Assembly (NCBI GenBank): GCA_030834415.1
Contig: JAURFH010000003.1
Location: forward strand, 1-44,665
Reading direction: 5' to 3'
From: Verrucomicrobiota bacterium
GTDB lineage: Bacteria; Verrucomicrobiota; Verrucomicrobiia; Limisphaerales; JAEYXS01
Length of the DNA: 44,665 bases
Under the pieces are notes generated by a model that worked only from the letters and a program-made list of their open reading frames with translations, made no database searches and was not told where the DNA came from. Positions within the stretch are counted from its first letter, which is position 1. Each line of letters opens with the position of its first letter. The position numbers and the translations under genes were made by a program. Positions 18,448 through 27,660 of the stretch are shown piece after piece.

Positions 18448-21400
18448 AAGTGAATTCGTTGAGGTTCAACATGAGCCGGCAAGTATTCACCAGGCCGAAC
18501 TGTTTGGCGTAAGCGGCCAGTTTTTTACTTTCTGCAGCTGTGAGTTCGCGCCCGGTGGCGGCATAGAAACCGCGCTCGACCTGCGCAGTGATGTCGCCGC
18601 CTTCCGCTTCAAGCTTTTCCGCGAAGTGCTTCGCCATGGTCACCATCAAGCAGTTATTCAACAGCGCCAGCGCTTGCAACGGAGAGAGGCTTTCATTGCG
18701 TTTGCCGACTTGGATGGACGGATCGGCGCAATCCAGCGTGGTCATGAACGGCTGCATCTGTGAACGCACGATGAACCGATAGATGGAACGGCGGTGTGAT
18801 TTCGGGTCTTCAGGGTCGTGCAGTTGATACTGGTAGTGCGGTGAATGCTCCGGCTTCTCGATCACAAAATCCTGAAAGGCCGGGCCGCCCATTTTCAAAT
18901 CCAGCTTGCCGCTCACCAGCAGCACACTGTCTCGGATACTTTCCGCATCCAGCTTGCGCCGGTTCATGTGCCACAAGTAGCGGTTATCCGCATCGATCTG
19001 CGCGGCTGTCGGATGGTCTGCATTTGAGACCTGACGGTATGTGGCACTCGTCATGATGAGCTTATGCAAACGCTTCAGCGACTGCCCGCCATCGCGGAAC
19101 TCCACCGCCAACCAATCGATCAGCTCGGCATTGCTAGGTTCGACACCCATGTGGCCGAAATCATTCGGGGTCTCTGCCAACCCTTTGCCGAAATGATACA
19201 ACCAAACACGGTTCACAATGCTCCGCCAGGTGAGCGGGTTATTCTCATCTGACAGCCACTTGGCCAATTCAGCCCGCCGTTCGCCTTCCGGTCTCTCCAC
19301 CGTATCCTCAAATCTTCCCGGCAACCAGGAGATGGCTTGCACCGCCCCCGGTATGACTTCTTGCCCCGGTGTCAGCACACTGCCGCGGTTCAGCAATTGG
19401 ATGGGGCGCGGCTTGCCACCATTGGCACCTGTCCCGGCAAAATTTCCCGAACCGTAATGGACCGTTCCGGCATAGACCACATCGGGCTTGGGAAAGGCCG
19501 TCAACTCAACTTTGACCCTTTTCAGCTCTTGCTCGATATCAGCTTTCTCTTTCTTTGTGCTGGCAACCAGCAGACTCCCCACCAGTTTTTCGCGTTGAGC
19601 TTGCAGCTCGGCCAGTTGCCCCGAAGAGATCGGGTCTGGCTGAGGTGCGATGGCATCCACAAGGTTCGCCTTTCGCCAACGCGGTGGTGCTTCGATAGAA
19701 TCCAGTGCCGTGACGGGAGCATTGGCTGAGAGGTTGTGTCCCGTGCTGTCGTAGACTTCCAGTTCGGCCAGCGCCAAGATGTAATCATCCTTACGCAGCG
19801 CGAGCTTGGTTGCCGTCACTCGTACATAGCGCCCGGTCGCGCCTGACGATGTGAAGGCTTGCGGTGTCGTGCCGGGATTGCGCACATCGGACTTGTCTTG
19901 CGTAGTGATGATTACGCGTCCGGTCTTGAACTCAGGATCATCCGAAGTCTCGATCTTGAAGCGTAGGGGATAGCCAAAGCCCGCCCCGATTTTATTGTAA
20001 TCATCGTAGCACGGCTGCAGCACCACTTTCTCGATGACCACACTCTTGCCTAAATCAACCTGCACCCACTTCACCGCATCCTGCACCTTCGAGATCGCGC
20101 TGTGATAGCCGAATTCCGAACGCGTGTTGCCCTGGCCTTTCTTGGATGCTGCCGCGATCTGCTTGTCCAGTGCAGCCAATCCCTCTCCGCCGAGTTTCTT
20201 GATCTGCTCATCGATGAGCTTCTTGCGTGCCAACAGACCACGTTGCTGATTCTCCAAATCGTTGAAACGCTTGGTGAGTTCTGTATCCGCGAAGTATTTC
20301 TTGTCCGTCCGGTCCAACGCAGCGAACACCGCCTGCAATGAGTAGTAATCCTCCTGTGAGATGGGATCGAACTTGTGGTTGTGACATTGCGCACAGCCGA
20401 CGGTGAGGCTGTTAAAGGTCTGCATGGTGTTCGCCACCATGTCATCGCGATCCAAGTGACGCGCGATTTTGCCATCCGTCTTGCTCTCGGGCACTTCGGC
20501 GTGACCGATGTAATCCCACGGCCCGGCGGCGATGAACCCCAAGGCCTCGATGCCATCTCTCGTATCCGGATAAAGGACATCGCCCGCGATCTGCTCCTGC
20601 GCAAAAAGGCTGTAAGGTTTGTCTTCGTTGAAAGCCCGGATGACGTAATCCCGATACGGCCAGGCATTAGGCCGTGGCTTGTCTTTGTCATACCCGTGCG
20701 TGTCACCGTAATGCACCACATCCAGCCAATGACGTGCCCAGCGTTCACCGTAGTGAGGCGAGGCAAGCAGGCGGTCCACGAGCTTCTCGTACGCTTGCGG
20801 GTCTTTGTCCGCGAGAAACGCCTCAATCTCTTCAGGTTTCGGCGGCAGACCGATGAGGTCAAAGTAAACACGCCGTATCAAGGTGCGGCGATCCGCTTCC
20901 TTGGACTGCGGCAAGCCCTTCTCCTGCAATTTCGCAACGATGAAAGCATCGACCGGGTTCTGGACATTAAGTTTAGGATCAGAAATCTTTGGAACTGCTG
21001 GTCGTGATAGTCGCTTGAAGGACCACCAATCCATCCGGTCCGCCAGTCTCAGGCTCGCACTTTCCGGCCACACTGCCCCTTGATCAATCCAGGCACGCAA
21101 CAAGCCGATCTGCTTCTCCGTCAACGGCTCCCCTTTGGGCGGCATCTTGATCTTTTCATCCTGTCCGCTGACAAAACGGATAAGCGGACTCTCGCTGCTC
21201 TTGCCCGGGATGATGTTGGGGGCGTGATAGTCGCCGCCATGCAACGCGCTGGCTTTTGCATCCAGCCGGTAACTGTTCTTCTGCTTCTCCGGCCCGTGGC
21301 AATCCAGACACGCCTGCTGAAATATCGGCTGGATGTCGCGGACGAAATCGATCTTCGTGCCTTCAGCCGCTGAACAGACACCGGCAAAGCATACTGACAG

Positions 21401-21478
21401 CATTGCGCTCAATACTGCCCCACAGCGCCACTGAGGCATCATCGATTTAGGGTGTATGGCGCAACTGAACCGCATCAC
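18437..21478 (-). CDS. PSD1 (planctomycete cytochrome C) + DUF1549 + DUF1553 protein, cassette B
   Basis: CLDCHGPEKQKNSYRLD, DAFIVAKLQEKGLPQSKEADRRTLIRRVYFDLIGLPP, YGERWARHWLDVVHYGDTHGYDKDKPRPNAWPYRDYVIRAFNEDKPY, CAQCHNHKFDPISQEDYY. True start may be internal, at MMPQWRCGAV near 21442. Confidence 0.95.
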   Translation of the reverse strand: MMRFSCAIHPKSMMPQWRCGAVLSAMLSVCFAGVCSAAEGTKIDFVRDIQPIFQQACLDCHGPEKQKNSYRLDAKASALHGGDYHAPNIIPGKSSESPLIRFVSGQDEKIKMPPKGEPLTEKQIGLLRAWIDQGAVWPESASLRLADRMDWWSFKRLSRPAVPKISDPKLNVQNPVDAFIVAKLQEKGLPQSKEADRRTLIRRVYFDLIGLPPKPEEIEAFLADKDPQAYEKLVDRLLASPHYGERWARHWLDVVHYGDTHGYDKDKPRPNAWPYRDYVIRAFNEDKPYSLFAQEQIAGDVLYPDTRDGIEALGFIAAGPWDYIGHAEVPESKTDGKIARHLDRDDMVANTMQTFNSLTVGCAQCHNHKFDPISQEDYYSLQAVFAALDRTDKKYFADTELTKRFNDLENQQRGLLARKKLIDEQIKKLGGEGLAALDKQIAAASKKGQGNTRSEFGYHSAISKVQDAVKWVQVDLGKSVVIEKVVLQPCYDDYNKIGAGFGYPLRFKIETSDDPEFKTGRVIITTQDKSDVRNPGTTPQAFTSSGATGRYVRVTATKLALRKDDYILALAELEVYDSTGHNLSANAPVTALDSIEAPPRWRKANLVDAIAPQPDPISSGQLAELQAQREKLVGSLLVASTKKEKADIEQELKRVKVELTAFPKPDVVYAGTVHYGSGNFAGTGANGGKPRPIQLLNRGSVLTPGQEVIPGAVQAISWLPGRFEDTVERPEGERRAELAKWLSDENNPLTWRSIVNRVWLYHFGKGLAETPNDFGHMGVEPSNAELIDWLAVEFRDGGQSLKRLHKLIMTSATYRQVSNADHPTAAQIDADNRYLWHMNRRKLDAESIRDSVLLVSGKLDLKMGGPAFQDFVIEKPEHSPHYQYQLHDPEDPKSHRRSIYRFIVRSQMQPFMTTLDCADPSIQVGKRNESLSPLQALALLNNCLMVTMAKHFAEKLEAEGGDITAQVERGFYAATGRELTAAESKKLAAYAKQFGLVNTCRLMLNLNEFTFVD

Positions 21479-21571
21479 CAGGTCTTTCTGGAGGCAAAGA
21501 TTGCTTCGGATGGATTCATGGTAATGTGATGATTCTAAAGCCTCTTCACATCCGCTGCCATGTCAATTTGC

Positions 21572-23026
21572 TCACGCCAGGATATTCTTAAGGAGGTGCC
21601 CGTGCACATCCGTGAGACGACGCTCGGCACCGTTGTGGTAGTACGTCAGCTTTTCATGGTCCAAACCCAGCAGATGCAAGACAGTGGCGTAGAAGTCATA
21701 GACGCTGGTGATATCCTCGGCCGCACGACGGCCAAACTCATCGGTCGCCCCGTAGCTTACGCCGCCTTTGATACCTGCGCCCATCATCCAAGTGGTGAAT
21801 GCATCGGGATTGTGATCGCGACCATCAGTGCCTTCCTGGCGCGTGGGCATACGACCGAACTCAGAAGTCCACAGCACCAAGGTATCTTCCAACATACCTC
21901 GTTGTTTCATATCAGTGAGCAAGGCCGCCGTCGGTTGATCGAAGATGGGGCAATGGCGCTCGTAATCTGCCTTGAGCGTCTTATGTGCATCCCAATTCAG
22001 GAGGCCATCCACCGCTGAGGCGCGTGAGGCACAATAAAGACTCACGTAACGCACGCCTTGCTCCAAGAATCTCCGCGAGAGCAGGCAATTGCGTGCATAC
22101 GCCGCCAGCAACGGGTTCTTGCTGTCCGTTCCATACAGGCGATGCAAGTGAGCCGGTTCCCTGGAGATGTCAGCGATTTCCGGCGCGGTGAGTTGCATGC
22201 GCGCCGCCAGCTCATAAGCAGCCATGCGGGCCTTTAATTCACTCTCACCCGGATGCCGCTCGGCATGCTCGCGATTGATCGTCTTCAGGAAATCACGCGT
22301 CGCCTGTTCCTCGCTCACACTGATGGAAGCCGGACGGGCGAGATTACGGAGCGGTTGCTGGGCGGACATGGCCACCGCTTGATAATCAGCGGGTAAGAAG
22401 CCGTTCGACCAATTCGCCTTACCGTTGGGCGGTTCACCGCGCACATCTTGGATGGCCACATAGGTCGGCAGGTTGCGATTCAAGCTGCCGAGCGCATAAC
22501 TGGTCCACGCGCCAGCCGCCGGAAAGCCTTCACGGACAAAACCACTGTTCATGAAGATGCAGCCGGGACCATGTGTATTCGTGCGGGACATCATGCCGTG
22601 CAGGAACGCGATATCATCCACATGCTGGCTCATGTGCGGCAACATGGAGGAGATCATCTTGCCGCTCTGGCCACCGGGTTTGAAGGCCCACGGCGATTTC
22701 ATCAAGGGACCATTCTTCCCTTGGAAGCTCACCATGTTCTCTTCCCCGGGCAAAGGCTTGCCATCGTATTTCTCTAACGACGGTTTGTAGTCCCACAAGT
22801 CCACATGCGAGGCCGCACCTGGGCAGAAGATGTGTAGCACTTGCTTGGCCTTCGGCGCGTATTGCGGCACACCTGGCTTCCAACCCGCCGGGGCGGTGGC
22901 AAGAGTGGAGGCAAAGAGCTCATCCGCCAATAAACTGGTCAGCGCGACGCCCGTCAGCCCGCCACTCAGGCGCCCGAGGAAATTTCGGCGGGTCAATGAC
23001 AGCAGTTCGTTTGATTTCGTATTCAT
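21572..23026 (-). CDS. DUF1501 protein (Tat signal), cassette A
   Basis: LTRRNFLGRLSGGLTGVALTSLL; FCPGAASHVDLWDYKPSLEKYDG; TSEFGRMPTRQEGTDGRDHNPDAFTTWMMGAGIKGGVSYGATDEFG. Confidence 0.95.
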   Translation of the reverse strand: MNTKSNELLSLTRRNFLGRLSGGLTGVALTSLLADELFASTLATAPAGWKPGVPQYAPKAKQVLHIFCPGAASHVDLWDYKPSLEKYDGKPLPGEENMVSFQGKNGPLMKSPWAFKPGGQSGKMISSMLPHMSQHVDDIAFLHGMMSRTNTHGPGCIFMNSGFVREGFPAAGAWTSYALGSLNRNLPTYVAIQDVRGEPPNGKANWSNGFLPADYQAVAMSAQQPLRNLARPASISVSEEQATRDFLKTINREHAERHPGESELKARMAAYELAARMQLTAPEIADISREPAHLHRLYGTDSKNPLLAAYARNCLLSRRFLEQGVRYVSLYCASRASAVDGLLNWDAHKTLKADYERHCPIFDQPTAALLTDMKQRGMLEDTLVLWTSEFGRMPTRQEGTDGRDHNPDAFTTWMMGAGIKGGVSYGATDEFGRRAAEDITSVYDFYATVLHLLGLDHEKLTYYHNGAERRLTDVHGHLLKNILA

Positions 23027-23041
23027 GTGCTGTGCGATGAG

Positions 23042-25996
23042 TTACTCCAGATAAATCAATTCGTTGGCATTCAGCAACGCACGACAAAACGCGTTGATTC
23101 CGTGGGCTTCGATCAAGGCCACGGCAGTCTTGAGTTCGTGTTTGCTGGGCTGTCGCTGGAAAGCCAACGTGTAAGCCCGTTGCACGGCTTCAACGGCATC
23201 GTTGCTGCCACCTTCTTTTTCGATTCGCTCCGCGAGTGCGGCGGCCATGTCCAAAGTGAAGCTGTAGTTCAGAAGTGTGAGCGCCTGCAATGGAGTCGTC
23301 GTCTTCGCCCGACGCGGCACGCCGAAGGCATTGTCCGGTAGATCGAAATCACTCAGCACATCCACCACGGACGCGCGCGCGCTTTGATGATATACCGCCC
23401 GGCGATAGGTCTCCGGGCCGACCTTGTCGAGCGGCGCGTAGGTGGAGACGTTGTCGGACTTGTATTCGTAGAGACGGAAACCCGGCCCGCCCATGCGTTC
23501 ATCCAACTTACCAGTCAGTAACAGAATCGTGTCGCGCACCTCTTCAGCACTCAAACGGCGTGTAGGGAAGCGCCAGAGGAAACGCGAATCTTTATCCACC
23601 CGGGCGGCCGATTCGCGGAACTCGGCAGACTGCTGGTATGTCTGTGAAAGCAGTATCTCGCGATGCAAGGCTTTGAGTTTCCATCCGCTCGCATGCAATC
23701 GGTTAGCGAGGTAATCGAGCAACTCCGGATGCGTGGGCAAGCCGCCAAGGAAGCCGAAATCACTGGGCGTATCCACGATGCCGGTGCCGAAGTGGTAGTG
23801 CCACACGCGATTCACCAGCACGCGGGCGGTGAGCGGGTTCTCATCGCTCACGATCCATTTGGCGAGTTCAAGACGGCGTGCACCTTCCGGCGCCTTGGCA
23901 TCCAGCTCATAAGACTTGGTCACCTGCTCGAGCACGTTGAGACTGGAGGGCTTCACGATGTCGCCGGGCTTCATCGGGTCACCGCCCTTCTGCACCACGG
24001 TTGGTTCATCCGGTTGCCGGAAACTACCGACCCAAGCCGTGGGCAACGGCGGGATGGCGCGAAGTTTACGATCCACTTGCGCGATGGCCTGATTCAACTC
24101 CGCAAGCTGTTTGCGATCTTCATCGGTCGTTGCGCGACGCGTGATGCGCTCATTAGCCAGGGCGGATGTGAAGGGCTTGCGATCAAAAGAATCTGCGGCC
24201 TTGTGCCAGTCCTTGCCATCCAGCGAGGTGAAGACCTCATACTCGATGACCGCCGGAGCGGCTCCGGCAATCACGCGATCATCCGGGCCGGTGTAATTGT
24301 TGAAAAGCGTGATGCGGTCGATGTCCTCAGCTTTCGCCAACGTGATGGTGAGCTGGGCGGGTGAGCCGATGAACCAGCGCGCGCCGAATTTGCCGTCATT
24401 CACCAGATTCACATCATAGGCGTTGGCGAAATCCTTCGCATCCCGGCTCTTGGTGCCTTCTGCTTTCGCCCCGTTAATGGCGAGGGCGACATTGCGTTCG
24501 CCAGACCAAATCTGCACCTCTTCCAATTTGCCGCCGACTCCGCTGGCGGGATTGCTGGAGGTAGCGAGAAATTCAAAGCGCACATAGCGCGCTTTGACCG
24601 GCGCAAAGCCCTCATCCGTCTTCCGCGGACTGGGCGCGGGACGAGGCATCGCGACGGCTTCCAGCTTTTTACCACGCTCGACAATCTCTTTCTCCACTTT
24701 GGTTTTTGCCGCGATGAGGCGCCCGCGTTCTTCATTCAGCGGCTTGACCGCTTCCGCATGTTCCTTGCGTTGCTCCGCCGTGGTCAGCACGCGAGCCCCG
24801 TGTTTCGCTCCCTCGAACACGGACTTTATACGGTAATAATCTTCTGTGGGGATGGGATCGAACTTGTGGTTATGGCAACGGGCGCAATTGATTGTAAGCC
24901 CTAGGAAGGCAGAGCCAGTCGCCGTGACCATGTCATCAAGCGTGGCCGCGCGGATATTGGCGGCAGCCACTTTATCCTGATTCCCCACATCGTCGTAAGG
25001 ACCGAGCGTGACGAAGGCAACACCGACTTCAGTATCCGGCTTATCTTTCCCAACGACATCACCGGCAAGGTGCTCGATGATGAACTGGTTGAAAGGCTTG
25101 TCCTCATTGATCGAGCGGATGACGTAGTCGCGGAAGGGCCACGCGTTATCGATGATAAAATTACGTTCAAATCCATTACTCTCACCAAAGCGGACGATGT
25201 CCAGCCAATGACGACCCCAGCGTTCGCCGTAGTGCGGCGAGGCCAGTAAACGATCTACGAGTTTGGCGTAGGCATCCGGTGATTTGTCACCTTCGAAAGC
25301 AGCCACTTCCTCAGGCGTGGGCGGCAGACCAGTAAGGTCGTATGTAATTCTCCGGATGAGTGCGCGGCGTTCGGCGGGCGGATTGGGTTGCAGATCTTTT
25401 TTGGCAAGCTCGGCGAGGATATAGCGGTCGATGGGATTCTCCTGCCACGCTTTGAGATCAAACTGGGTGCGATTGGCTTTGGAAACTTGCTTGAGCTTGG
25501 ACTTCAACTCACTGACTTCAGGCGGTTGCGCCTTGCTCAAAGGTTGCAAGGACCACCAAGTCTTGTCGGCTCGCTTGGCTTCGATGACCACGCCTTCACG
25601 CGGGTCAGGAGCACCGAGCTTCACCCAGGTCGTGAGATTGGCGATCTCTTCGGCCGTGAGCTTTTTCTTCGGTGGCATCTCCTCATCTTCGATCTCGTGG
25701 CGCACGAGTTTCAGCAGCAGGCTGTTCTCAGGATTGCCGGAATCGAAAAGGGGCTTGCCGGATTCGCCGCCTTTGGCGATGCCCGCTTTGGAATCGAGAT
25801 ACAGACCTCCTTTAAGTTTCTTGGCCGTGGCGCTATGGCATTCGTAGCATTCTTTGACCAACAGGGGACGGATCTTTTGCTCGAAGAACTTGAGATGTTC
25901 AGCAGGAATCGTTGCGGCCTGTAAAGTCGGGCTCGACGCTGATGTGATCGCGGCAACAGTCAGCAAGAACCAGCCAAGTAGTGAACGTTTGCTCAT
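23042..25996 (-). CDS. PSD1 + DUF1549 + DUF1553 protein with discoidin-like insertion, cassette A
   Basis: CYECHSATAKKLKGGLYLDSK, RALIRRITYDLTGLPPTPEEVAAF, YGERWGRHWLDIVRFGESNGFERN, CARCHNHKFDPIPTEDYY; insert KARYVRFEFLATSSNPASGVGGKLEEVQIW. Confidence 0.95.
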   Translation of the reverse strand: MSKRSLLGWFLLTVAAITSASSPTLQAATIPAEHLKFFEQKIRPLLVKECYECHSATAKKLKGGLYLDSKAGIAKGGESGKPLFDSGNPENSLLLKLVRHEIEDEEMPPKKKLTAEEIANLTTWVKLGAPDPREGVVIEAKRADKTWWSLQPLSKAQPPEVSELKSKLKQVSKANRTQFDLKAWQENPIDRYILAELAKKDLQPNPPAERRALIRRITYDLTGLPPTPEEVAAFEGDKSPDAYAKLVDRLLASPHYGERWGRHWLDIVRFGESNGFERNFIIDNAWPFRDYVIRSINEDKPFNQFIIEHLAGDVVGKDKPDTEVGVAFVTLGPYDDVGNQDKVAAANIRAATLDDMVTATGSAFLGLTINCARCHNHKFDPIPTEDYYRIKSVFEGAKHGARVLTTAEQRKEHAEAVKPLNEERGRLIAAKTKVEKEIVERGKKLEAVAMPRPAPSPRKTDEGFAPVKARYVRFEFLATSSNPASGVGGKLEEVQIWSGERNVALAINGAKAEGTKSRDAKDFANAYDVNLVNDGKFGARWFIGSPAQLTITLAKAEDIDRITLFNNYTGPDDRVIAGAAPAVIEYEVFTSLDGKDWHKAADSFDRKPFTSALANERITRRATTDEDRKQLAELNQAIAQVDRKLRAIPPLPTAWVGSFRQPDEPTVVQKGGDPMKPGDIVKPSSLNVLEQVTKSYELDAKAPEGARRLELAKWIVSDENPLTARVLVNRVWHYHFGTGIVDTPSDFGFLGGLPTHPELLDYLANRLHASGWKLKALHREILLSQTYQQSAEFRESAARVDKDSRFLWRFPTRRLSAEEVRDTILLLTGKLDERMGGPGFRLYEYKSDNVSTYAPLDKVGPETYRRAVYHQSARASVVDVLSDFDLPDNAFGVPRRAKTTTPLQALTLLNYSFTLDMAAALAERIEKEGGSNDAVEAVQRAYTLAFQRQPSKHELKTAVALIEAHGINAFCRALLNANELIYLE

Positions 25997-26712
25997 GCTG
26001 AAGCCCTCCCTTTCCCACGTTGCTTCAGCGCTTTGGCAATATCGAGGGCAGCAGCTTCCAGATGCATCTTCATCGCAGCGACTGCTTTCTCTGGCTGCTT
26101 CGCCTCGATGGCGGCCAGGATTTGACCGTGATGATCGACGGCGACTTCATTCCCCGCGGCAGCCAGCGTGGTCTTGCGGCTGACACGACCCAAGTCGGCC
26201 AAGGAATCGAGGAGCAAGGTGCAGATCTCATTCCCGGCGGCAACGGCGATGAGGCGATGAAATTCCAGATCGGCCTCGATGGAATCTTCATCCGTCTCCG
26301 CAGCGGCAAGACGGGCATGATTTTGCCGCAGAGCCCGCAGATCGGCTGTTGTGGCCTTGCTCGCGGCGATACGTGCCAGACCGGGCTCGATGAGCAGACG
26401 CGCCTCAGTCAGTTGACGAAGGCGCTCGGCGGTATCCGGGATAAGCAGGGAGACGGAGCCATTCAGCGGCTTGTGCAGCTTATCCACCACCTTGATACCC
26501 ACACCATGGCGGATTTCCAGCAACCCTTGTTGCTCCAAGCGCTTGGTCGCCTCACGGACGACCGGGCGGCTGACGCCCAAGCGCTCGGCCAGTTCACGCT
26601 CTGACATCAGCCAGCCATCATTGGCGAACCCCTCATCACGAATCTGGCCGGAAATCTGACGGCACACCTCTTCCACCAGAGACGCCGGGCGTTCGATAGT
26701 TTGCAGGGACAT
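25993..26712 (-). CDS. FadR/GntR-family transcriptional regulator with FCD-type C-terminal domain
   Basis: wHTH segment MSERELAERLGVSRPVVREATKRLEQQGLLEIRHGVGIKVV and FCD-like LTEARLLIEPGLARIAAS...DLEFHRLIAVAAGN. Start at 26712 (MSLQT) is preferred over 26730. Confidence 0.92.
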   Translation of the reverse strand: MSLQTIERPASLVEEVCRQISGQIRDEGFANDGWLMSERELAERLGVSRPVVREATKRLEQQGLLEIRHGVGIKVVDKLHKPLNGSVSLLIPDTAERLRQLTEARLLIEPGLARIAASKATTADLRALRQNHARLAAAETDEDSIEADLEFHRLIAVAAGNEICTLLLDSLADLGRVSRKTTLAAAGNEVAVDHHGQILAAIEAKQPEKAVAAMKMHLEAAALDIAKALKQRGKGRASA

Positions 26713-26729
26713 GGTAAGAGGTCTTACCA
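26712..26729. promoter_or_regulatory. 18-bp perfect palindrome TGGTAAGA-GG-TCTTACCA, candidate GntR/FadR-type operator
   Basis: 8-bp arms with 2-bp centre read directly; abuts the GntR start codon; TGGT...ACCA ends resemble FadR-subfamily operators. Confidence 0.6.
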
Positions 26730-26855
26730 CTACCTGCTAAGGCGTCAAGTCTGGATTGTTGATGAAGGTGAGAGCATTACTCAGGCACGCATTGATTCCA
26801 GCTGTTGATTAGGGCATCGTGGTGATTGAAAAACAAAGGTGATAAAGCATCGTCT

Positions 26856-27341
26856 ATGCAAAAAGTAAACCTGTCCGCCATTCCGGAAACCGAGGACAAA
26901 TCGCCCAAGGGGAAGTATAACTCGTTTTACAAAGGTATCTCGGAGGCTTTGGGCCGGGAGTATGCTTCTACGGACATGCTCAAACGGCATCCGTTTGATC
27001 TGGAATGGAATCGCCTACCACCAGGGGCGACGCATTGCCCGTATCATTTCCACTCGGCGCAGTGGGAGCTTTATTTCGTGCTGTCCGGAGTAGGCACCAT
27101 CCGCGATGAGGAAGGTGTCACGGAGGTCGTCGCGGGGGATGCGTTTCTGTTCAAGCCGGGTGAGGCGCATCAGCTCAGCAACCGGGGCACGGAAGATTTT
27201 GTTTATCTGCTCGTGGCCGACAACCCGATCGGTGAAAGCTGCTACTATCCTGACAGCAACAAGTGGCTCGTAGGCCACAGCACGAAACGGCGCAAGATCG
27301 TGCATGAGCAACCGGCGGAGTATTACGATGGGGAGGAGTAA
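26856..27341 (+). CDS. Cupin-domain protein
   Basis: CPYHFHSAQWELYFVLSGVGTIRDEEGVTEVVAGDAFLFKPGEAHQLSNRGTEDFVYLLVADN matches the cupin motif pair. ATG at 26856 preferred over TTG at 26826. Confidence 0.9.
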   Translation: MQKVNLSAIPETEDKSPKGKYNSFYKGISEALGREYASTDMLKRHPFDLEWNRLPPGATHCPYHFHSAQWELYFVLSGVGTIRDEEGVTEVVAGDAFLFKPGEAHQLSNRGTEDFVYLLVADNPIGESCYYPDSNKWLVGHSTKRRKIVHEQPAEYYDGEE

Positions 27342-27343
27342 GA

Positions 27344-27625
27344 ATGAATAGCGACCGTCATAAAGATATGGCAGCAGCATTCAAACAGGACTCGGACACA
27401 TCCCCATTAGGGGCGAAACCCTCATGGCCCAGAAAGCAAATTCATTTGCCCCAGAAACTGACCGTTACTCAACTGGCTGAAATCTCTGGACTTAAAAGAT
27501 TTCAGATTATCGCTCGGTTGATGGATCTTGGCATCTTTACGAACGTGGACTACGTCATGGATTTCGCTACGGCTGAAAAAGCGATTCGCTATTACAACAT
27601 GACGGCCGAGCTTCAAAAGGAATGA
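27344..27625 (+). CDS. Small protein with IF2 N-terminal (IF2-N)-like domain
   Basis: LTVTQLAEISGLKRFQIIARLMDLGIFTNVDYVMDFATAEKAIRYYN resembles the IF2-N pattern (T-V-x-x-L-A-E ... I-x-x-L-M-x-x-G-I ... x-x-D-F-x-T-A-E). No G domain follows. Confidence 0.75.
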   Translation: MNSDRHKDMAAAFKQDSDTSPLGAKPSWPRKQIHLPQKLTVTQLAEISGLKRFQIIARLMDLGIFTNVDYVMDFATAEKAIRYYNMTAELQKE

Positions 27626-27631
27626 TTCTCT

Positions 27632-27651
27632 CGCCGGGCCGGAGACCGGCG
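27632..27651. terminator. Candidate hairpin between convergent genes (CGCCGG...CCGGCG; alternative GCCGG-AGA-CCGGC)
   Basis: Inverted repeat in the 35-bp gap between convergent ORFs; no clear T-tract. Confidence 0.4.
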
Positions 27652-27660
27652 TTCCCTCTC

